DNA of 64,000 nucleotides from Parvimonas sp. oral taxon 110 str. F0139 (GTDB lineage Bacteria > Bacillota > Clostridia > Tissierellales > Peptoniphilaceae): positions 186,001 to 250,000 of the forward strand of contig NZ_AFII01000001.1 in the NCBI RefSeq assembly GCF_000214475.1, written 5' to 3'. The notes beneath the pieces are model-generated. The model saw nothing but the letters and a program-made list of their open reading frames with translations. It was not told the origin of the DNA and made no database searches. Of the stretch, positions 58,088-64,000 are shown piece by piece. Each line of letters opens with the position of its first letter. The stretch's first letter is position 1. The translations under genes were made by a program, and so were the position numbers.

Positions 58088-59227
58088 ATGAAACGTAAGT
58101 CGTATATTATGCCAGTTGTTTTGTTGATATTTTCTTTAGTATTAGTTGTATTTTTTTCAATATATTATAGAACTATTTTTACTCATAATCATAAGATTTC
58201 GAAAGAAAATTTAATTTCTAAAAAAATAAATGATATTAGTTTAGAGGAAATTTTAAATACAAAAGCTACTTTAAATTTCGTTAATAGTAAATTAAATAAT
58301 AGGGAAAATTTTAATGTAAAAATAAATTTTAAAGATTTATTAAATGTGAATAATATTACAAATTTTCAGAATAATTTTGATACCTATGAAATAACATTAA
58401 CAAGTAAACGTATAAAGAAAAATCTGAATTTTTACGATAAGAGTAATAAATCAAAAAAATATAATGTAAGTCAATACGAAATTTTTTTTGAAGTAAAAAA
58501 TTATAATGAATTAATTGAATATAAATTTGTAGATAAAAATAGAATAGAGAATTATATATTTGATGAACAAGTAAAAAATTATATTGACGAAAATACTAAA
58601 TTGTTAAATAATGATTTTTACTTTGATTTAAATAAAGATTATTCTAAATTATATAATAGAATATTTACTCAGGAGATACAAAATACTTATACTGATGATT
58701 TAAGAATATATGATTATAAAGATAAAATTTATTTTGTATATAATGAGCAGTATAAAAAATTGTTAAGAAGTTATTTGGATTTAAAGCAGGTTACTGTTGA
58801 TAATTTAGATATAAATTTATGTGATATAGATGATTTTAAAAATTGTTCAAGAGATGATTTTATAAACTTGTTTTTAGTAGAAAGTTCTGATTTTATAAAG
58901 GATTATAAGTACAGCATTATAAATATAGACGTTAAAAATAAATTATATCTTGATTTTAATAAAAATGTTGATATTTATACTAATGTTAAAATTAATAGTA
59001 CAAGTGAAATAATAGTAACCAATAAGATACCTAAAGTACAAGGAGTAATAGTTAATAATTCCGAGAATAAAAAATTTGATTTTTATATTGAAGGAGTCTT
59101 ATTCTCAAAGTATAAAATAAAAAGTGATTATAAATTCTTACCTGAAATACTAGATGTAACAGCTAGATTTATAAAAATAAGCGATGATTATTACGTGGAA
59201 AAAATGGAAAAAAATGATATTAAGTAG
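58088..59227 (+). CDS. PilX/GspK-like large minor pilus protein
   Basis: 379 residues. A basic start and one membrane helix (IMPVVLLIFSLVLVVFFSIYY) without the Glu+5, as in GspK/PilX, then a long extracellular domain rich in Asn, Asp, Lys and Tyr. Position after three minor prepilins is that of the tip-complex component. I did not find cysteines or a clear adhesin fold. Very A+T-rich, even for this genome. Confidence 0.65.
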   Translation: MKRKSYIMPVVLLIFSLVLVVFFSIYYRTIFTHNHKISKENLISKKINDISLEEILNTKATLNFVNSKLNNRENFNVKINFKDLLNVNNITNFQNNFDTYEITLTSKRIKKNLNFYDKSNKSKKYNVSQYEIFFEVKNYNELIEYKFVDKNRIENYIFDEQVKNYIDENTKLLNNDFYFDLNKDYSKLYNRIFTQEIQNTYTDDLRIYDYKDKIYFVYNEQYKKLLRSYLDLKQVTVDNLDINLCDIDDFKNCSRDDFINLFLVESSDFIKDYKYSIINIDVKNKLYLDFNKNVDIYTNVKINSTSEIIVTNKIPKVQGVIVNNSENKKFDFYIEGVLFSKYKIKSDYKFLPEILDVTARFIKISDDYYVEKMEKNDIK

Positions 59228-59228
59228 T

Positions 59229-59257
59229 TTGCTTAAATACAATAAATTTGTTATACT
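59229..59257 (+). promoter_or_regulatory. SigA-type promoter of dut-ftsK
   Basis: TTGCTT (59229-59234), 17 bp, TATACT (59252-59257), at the end of the pilin operon. Confidence 0.65.
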
Positions 59258-59293
59258 ATAACTGTTGAAATTGTATATTTGGAGGATTATTTA

Positions 59294-59725
59294 ATGGAAA
59301 TTAAAATTATAAATAAAAGTAAAAATGAAAATCCATCTTATGCTACGGATGGCTCTTCAGGTTTTGATTTAAGAGCAAATTTAGATGAAGATTTGATTAT
59401 AAAACCTATGCAAAGAATTGCAGTTCCAACTGGAATATATATAGAAATTCCATTAGGATACGAAGGCCAAATTAGGGCGAGAAGCGGGATGAGCTTAAAA
59501 CATGGTATTACAATGGCTAATGGTGTTGGCACAATAGATAGTGACTATAGAGGAGAGTTAAAAGTTCTTATAGTTAATATATCTAATCAAGATTATGTTA
59601 TAAAGAATAATGATAGAATAGCTCAAATGATTATTACTAAATATGAACGTGTTGACTTTAAACTAGTAGAAGAACTATCTGATACTGATAGAAATAATGG
59701 CGGATTTGGACATACTGGTTATTAG
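59294..59725 (+). CDS. dut: dUTP diphosphatase
   Basis: Hydrolyses dUTP to dUMP, protecting DNA from uracil. 143 residues, trimeric type. All five motifs are seen: SGFDLRA, RSGMSLKHG, GTIDSDYRGEL, RIAQMII, and the C-terminal GGFGHTG, which closes over the active site. ATG 59294 follows TTGGAGG. It is 11 nt before ftsK. Confidence 0.95.
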   Translation: MEIKIINKSKNENPSYATDGSSGFDLRANLDEDLIIKPMQRIAVPTGIYIEIPLGYEGQIRARSGMSLKHGITMANGVGTIDSDYRGELKVLIVNISNQDYVIKNNDRIAQMIITKYERVDFKLVEELSDTDRNNGGFGHTGY

Positions 59726-59736
59726 TAGGAGAAAAG

Positions 59737-62058
59737 ATGGAGAAAAAGAGGAAAACAAGGTCAAAAACAAAAAAATAAATTATAGTAAAAAAGATAAAGT
59801 TTTTAAAAATACTGTTTTAGTATTATTTTTGTTAAATTCTTTTTTTATTATTTTTCTTTTTTTGCTAATACAGGGTTTTTAGGAAATATTATAAAAAATA
59901 TTTTTCAGGGCTTATTTGGTGGCACATATTTTCTATTTTTATTTTTAATGGAAATGATATATGTTGTTATACTGTTAGGGAAATTAAATAAAAAAATAGA
60001 AATATAAGTTTTTTAGGATTATTGTTATTATCTAATTATATGGCAATTGTTGATTTAGCAAATAATTCTTCCACAAATTTCTCGGTTAAAATGTCTGTGG
60101 CAAAAAATACTGTACCGAAAGGTAGTGGATATATAGGAGCCATTTTTGGCTTCATTTATAACGCTATGATTGGAACAATAGGTCTATATGTTTTTACTTT
60201 CATAATAGGGTTATTTTTAATATTATCTTTTTTGGATATCAGTTTTATTGATTTTTTAAAAATCGTTAAAAATTATAATTTAAAGTTGATAGAAAAAATT
60301 AAAGAAAAGTATTCAAACTATAAAGAAAAAAGAGATATAAAGAAAATTAGTCCCAATAATGAAGTTTTAGAAATTGTTGAAAATGTTGATAATGAAGAAG
60401 ATAATGAAATTATAGTTTTAGATCATAATGATAATATTAACAATAATACAGAAACAAAAATTGATGAAATTGAAAAAGATGAATTATTAGATAGTTTTAA
60501 TTTATTTCCCAATGACGATATAGAGAATAATAAAGAAAAAATAAAAAATTCTCAAGATGGCTCTAATAATTTAGACATAGCTATATCTAATTTTGAAGTA
60601 AAAAAAGTCGAATATAAAATACCACCTTTAAGTTTATTAAGAGGAAGTAAAACAAAAGAAACAGAATCAGAACAAACGTTAAAACAAAGAGCCAAAAAAA
60701 TTGAAGCAACATTAAAAAGTTTTGGTGTTGGTGCAAAAGTTGTAAGGATTAATAAAGGTCCAACAGTAACTTGTTTTGAATTACAACCAGATATGGGTGT
60801 TAAAGTTAATAAAATTGTAAATTTATCTGATGATTTATCATTGGCATTAGCATCTCCAGACATTAGAATTGAAGCTCCTATTCCGGGTAAGTCAGTTATA
60901 GGAATTGAAGTTGCTAATACTCTTAAAGAGAATGTATCCTTAAAAGAAATATTATCTTCTAAAGAATATCAAGAATGTGATTCGAAAATGCCTATGGCTT
61001 TAGGAAAAACTATATCGGGTGAAATAATTGTTTCTTCAATTGATAAAATGCCTCATATGTTAATTGCAGGAGCAACGGGATCTGGAAAATCGGTTTGTAT
61101 TAATACTTTAATAATGAGTATTATATATAAATCTTCTCCAGAAGATGTAAAAATGATTTTAATTGATCCAAAAGTAGTAGAACTTAAAATATATAATAAA
61201 ATTCCACATCTTGCAATTCCAGTTGTTACTGATTCCAAAAAAGCAAGTGCTGCTTTGAATTGGGCAGTAAGAGAAATGGAAAGACGTTATAGTTTGTTTT
61301 CTGATAATCAAGTAAGAGATATCAAAGGATATAACGAAAAGCAGAAAAGTAATCAATTGGAAAAATTACCTTATTTAGTTATAGTTATAGATGAGCTATC
61401 TGATTTAATGATGGTAAGTGCTAATGAAGTTGAATCTTACATATGTAGACTTGCACAAATGGCTAGAGCATGTGGAATTCATTTGATAGTTGCTACTCAA
61501 AGACCTTCTGTAGATGTAATTACAGGAACAATAAAAGCAAATATTCCATCAAGAATTTCATTTCAAGTTTCTTCACAAATTGATTCAAGAACTATTTTAG
61601 ACTCTTCTGGTGCTGAAACTTTATTAGGAAAGGGAGATATGTTGTTTAATCCTTCTGGACTTTCAAAGCCTATTAGAATACAAGGATGTTTTGTTTCCGA
61701 TAGCGAAGTTGAGGCTGTTGTTAATAATATTAAGGAACAGACTCATGAAGTTTGTTATGATGAGGAAATTATTAAGAATATTGAATCAGAAATGTCTAAT
61801 TTGGATAATAACGAAGATGAAGATGTTGATGACTTATTCTATGATGCTGTTAGAATTGTTTTAGAAGAAAATACAGCATCAATATCATTGTTGCAACGAA
61901 AAATGAAAATTGGTTATGCTAGAGCTGGTCGAATTATTGATGAAATGGAAAGCAGAATGATAGTAGGAAGACAGGAAGGTAGCAAGCCAAGAAAAATTTT
62001 AGTTGGTTTTGATTATTTAGACAAAATGAGAGGGGATAATGATGAATATAGCAAATAA
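59737..62058 (+). pseudogene. ftsK: DNA translocase FtsK/SpoIIIE, broken by three 1-nt deletions
   Basis: Hexameric motor that moves the chromosome through the septum. Adding one A at A7 59769-59775, one T at T7 59857-59863 and one A at A7 59990-59996 gives a frame of 774 residues starting MEKKRKTRSKTKKI. The N-terminus has four membrane helices, then an acidic linker, then the motor with Walker A GATGSGKS, Walker B VIVIDELSDLMM, and the C-terminal winged-helix gamma domain (LLQRKMKIGYARAGRIIDEME). All three breaks lie in the membrane part; the motor is intact. Read error is the simplest reading. Overlaps pgsA by 17 nt. Confidence 0.88.
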
Positions 62059-62584
62059 ATTGACTTTATTTAGAATATTATTAGTACCTATTTTTATTAT
62101 TAGTTTATTGTTTTTAGGAATAAATAATATCCTGGCTTTTCTTATCTTTACAGTTGCATCTTTAACCGATATGTTAGATGGATACTTAGCTAGAAGCAGA
62201 AATTTGGTAACTACTTTTGGTAAATTTATGGATCCTCTAGCTGATAAGATACTAGCATGTTCTGCACTTGTTATGCTTGTGCAATTTGGAAAAGTTGAGG
62301 CATGGATGGTTTGTATTGTTTTAGCAAGAGAGTTTATAATTTCTGGATTTAGATTAGTAGCTGCATCTAATGGAGTTGTTATATCAGCTAGCATTTATGG
62401 AAAAATAAAAACTATAACTCAACTATTTGCAATTAGTTTTATTCTCTTGAATTCTACAGATATAATTAAGATTCCTTTGAATATTGATATTATATTGTGG
62501 TATATATCTGTTATATTTACAATTATATCTGCAGTTGATTATATCTGGAAAAATTTGAAAGTATTAGATTTAAATAATATATAA
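62042..62584 (+). CDS. pgsA: CDP-diacylglycerol--glycerol-3-phosphate 3-phosphatidyltransferase
   Basis: Makes phosphatidylglycerophosphate, the precursor of phosphatidylglycerol. 180 residues with about five helices. The CDP-alcohol phosphotransferase motif is DMLDGYLAR then GKFMDPLADK, with all Asp present. I chose the second of the two adjacent ATG codons, 62042, for SD spacing (AGAGGGG). The pgsA-recA order is common in Firmicutes. Confidence 0.92.
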   Translation: MNIANKLTLFRILLVPIFIISLLFLGINNILAFLIFTVASLTDMLDGYLARSRNLVTTFGKFMDPLADKILACSALVMLVQFGKVEAWMVCIVLAREFIISGFRLVAASNGVVISASIYGKIKTITQLFAISFILLNSTDIIKIPLNIDIILWYISVIFTIISAVDYIWKNLKVLDLNNI

Positions 62585-62598
62585 TATAGGAGGAAGCA

Positions 62599-63743
62599 AT
62601 GGCAGTAAAGAAAACTGATAAATTTGAAAGAATTGAAGATAAAGATGAAAGAAAAAAAGCGCTATCTATTGCACTTGAAAAAATTGAAAAAGATTTTGGA
62701 AAAGGTATAATAATGAGAATGGGTGATGCTCCAAAGATAAATATAGAATCAATAAGTACTGGAGCGATGAACTTAGATATAGCTTTGGGAATAGGTGGAA
62801 TTCCTAAGGGAAGAATTGTTGAAATTTATGGTCCTGAATCTTCAGGTAAAACTACGTTAACATTACACATTATTGCTGAATCACAAAAAACAGGTGGAGT
62901 AGCAGCTTTTATAGATGCAGAACATGCACTAGATCCAGAATATGCTCGAAAATTAGGAGTTGATGTTGATAATTTACTTATATCTCAACCAGATACCGGT
63001 GAACAAGCATTGGCTATAGTTGAAGCATTGGTTAGAAGCTCAGGAATTGATTTAGTAATAGTAGATTCGGTTGCTGCACTTGTTCCTAGAGCAGAAATAG
63101 AAGGAAATATGGGTGATTCTCATATGGGATTACATGCTAGACTTATGAGTCAAGCATTGAGAAAGTTAGCTGGAATAATTTCTAAATCTAATACAACAGT
63201 TGTATTTATTAACCAATTAAGATCTAATATTTCAACTAATCCTTATGCCGGTGGTGGGCCAGCTGAAACTACTACAGGAGGTAGAGCATTAAAATTCTAT
63301 GCAAGTGTTAGAATTGATATTAGGCGTGCAGAACAATTAAAACAAGGAGATGGTGAACCATTTGGTGCAAAAACTAAAGTAAAAGTTGTTAAAAATAAAA
63401 TGGCACCTCCTTTTAAAACTTGTGAATTTGATATTATTTTTGGAGAAGGAATATCAAAACTTGGAATTATAGTAGACATGGCTGCTGATAAAAATATTAT
63501 AAAAAAATCTGGGGCTTGGTATAGTTGTGGTGATATAAAACTTGGTCAAGGAAAAGAGAAAGCAAAAGTATATTTGGAAGAACATCCTGCATTTTTAGAA
63601 GAAATAAAGGAAAAATATATGAATCTTATGGAATTGAATATGAAAAGAAAGATGTTCCAGAAGAAATTGAAACAACAAATTTAGTTGATGATGAAATTGA
63701 AGATTCAGAAGAATTGTTGTTAGACGATTTAATAATTGAATAA
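62599..63743 (+). pseudogene. recA: Recombinase A, 3' end shifted by a 1-nt deletion
   Basis: Strand-exchange ATPase for recombination and SOS. The core is intact: Walker [10 protein letters not shown], the catalytic Glu in [13 protein letters not shown], Walker [16 protein letters not shown]-binding loop L1 region GNMGDSHMG and L2 region [17 protein letters not shown]. The tract A5 at 63611-63615 needs one more A; then the C-terminus reads [17 protein letters not shown] and ends with the acidic tail ELLLDDLIIE, 381 residues. As given, the frame stops at 63684 with a basic, unrelated tail. AGGAGG precedes the ATG. Confidence 0.92.
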
Positions 63744-63753
63744 AAATCATTCT

Positions 63754-63782
63754 AAAGATGAGATTAGTTTCTCATCTTTTTT
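63754..63782 (+). terminator. Terminator after recA
   Basis: AAAGATGAGA (63754-63763) pairs with TCTCATCTTT (63770-63779), then T's. An extended -10 TGATATAAT (TATAAT 63825-63830) follows. Confidence 0.85.
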
Positions 63783-63908
63783 ATATAACTATGAAAGCGA
63801 GATGATTTTTATCTATTATTATGATATAATAAATCTAGTTTAATATAAAATAATAGTATTAAATTACAATTTTTATTAAAGTATATCATTTAGCTTATGG
63901 AGGTTTTT

Positions 63909-64000
63909 ATGAAAATTAAGTTATTAAAAAATAGTTTTATAAATATTTCTAATAATCTATACGATTCTGATTTTATAAATTTAGCAAAAATAAATGATAG
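63909..64000 (+). CDS. Start of an unidentified gene, cut by the window edge
   Basis: ATG 63909 after ATGGAGG opens a frame to the end of the window: MKIKLLKNSFINISNNLYDS and ten more residues. It lies about 80 nt after an extended -10 promoter. It does not begin like ribonuclease Y, which often follows recA. Too short to name. Confidence 0.5.
   Translation, partial: MKIKLLKNSFINISNNLYDSDFINLAKIND

Overview
The window looks like a piece of a low-G+C anaerobic Firmicute chromosome. By eye it is about 70% A+T, and nearly every gene is on the + strand. The complete selenocysteine-dependent glycine reductase cluster, the amino-acid-fermenter gene set, and minor-pilin, mreBCD and CPBP genes together suggest the Tissierellia/Peptoniphilaceae, with Parvimonas the closest guess. 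That assignment is inferred from gene content and composition; no 16S rRNA gene is present to prove it.

Layout. (1) 0.1-6.4 kb: methionine aminopeptidase, then the glycolytic operon cggR-gap-pgk-tpiA-eno, with a visible promoter and a probable CggR operator and without the usual pgm. (2) 6.6-8.2 kb: Na/phosphate cotransporter. (3) 8.3-16 kb: trxB-grdE-grdA-grdB, a terminator overlapping a promoter, then grdC-grdD and a peroxiredoxin; grdA and grdB each read through an in-frame UGA as selenocysteine. (4) 16-23.9 kb: T-box-controlled valS, hpt, a methyltransferase, a DUF819 membrane protein, an OsmC protein and an unknown surface protein. (5) 24-27 kb: a three-gene module of a cytoplasmic solute-binding-like protein, a Cys-rich G3E-like GTPase and a permease-less ABC ATPase. 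I consider it the best candidate for an undescribed system. (6) 27-38 kb: two small paralogous membrane proteins, U32 peptidase, a NusG-II/Gx pair, radC, mreBCD and a very large PBP2. (7) 38-41 kb: BMP lipoprotein and guaA. (8) 40.9-47.1 kb: a compact defence cassette (Type III mod-res plus an OLD-family nuclease) bounded by a 13-bp perfect direct repeat, one copy of which is the 3' end of guaA. No integrase is present. (9) 47-51 kb: acetyltransferase, two-component system and a secreted beta-helix protein. (10) 51-64 kb: Mg2+ P-type ATPase, CPBP protease, M29 aminopeptidase, a cluster of prepilin-like genes, dut, ftsK, pgsA, recA and the start of one more gene.

How the parts work together. 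Glycolysis makes pyruvate and ATP. Glycine reductase takes electrons through TrxB and turns glycine into acetyl phosphate, hence ATP, by the GrdB/E, GrdA and GrdC/D relay. The mre/PBP2 block handles wall growth; ftsK and recA handle chromosome segregation and repair.

Quality warning. Eleven genes, including recA, ftsK, radC and PBP2, are interrupted by 14 single-base deletions, every one inside an A or T homopolymer. Restoring one base at each tract recovers a full family-like protein. I think most are base-calling errors, but transcriptional slippage or true decay cannot be excluded from the sequence alone. I typed these genes as pseudogene only to mark that they do not translate as given.
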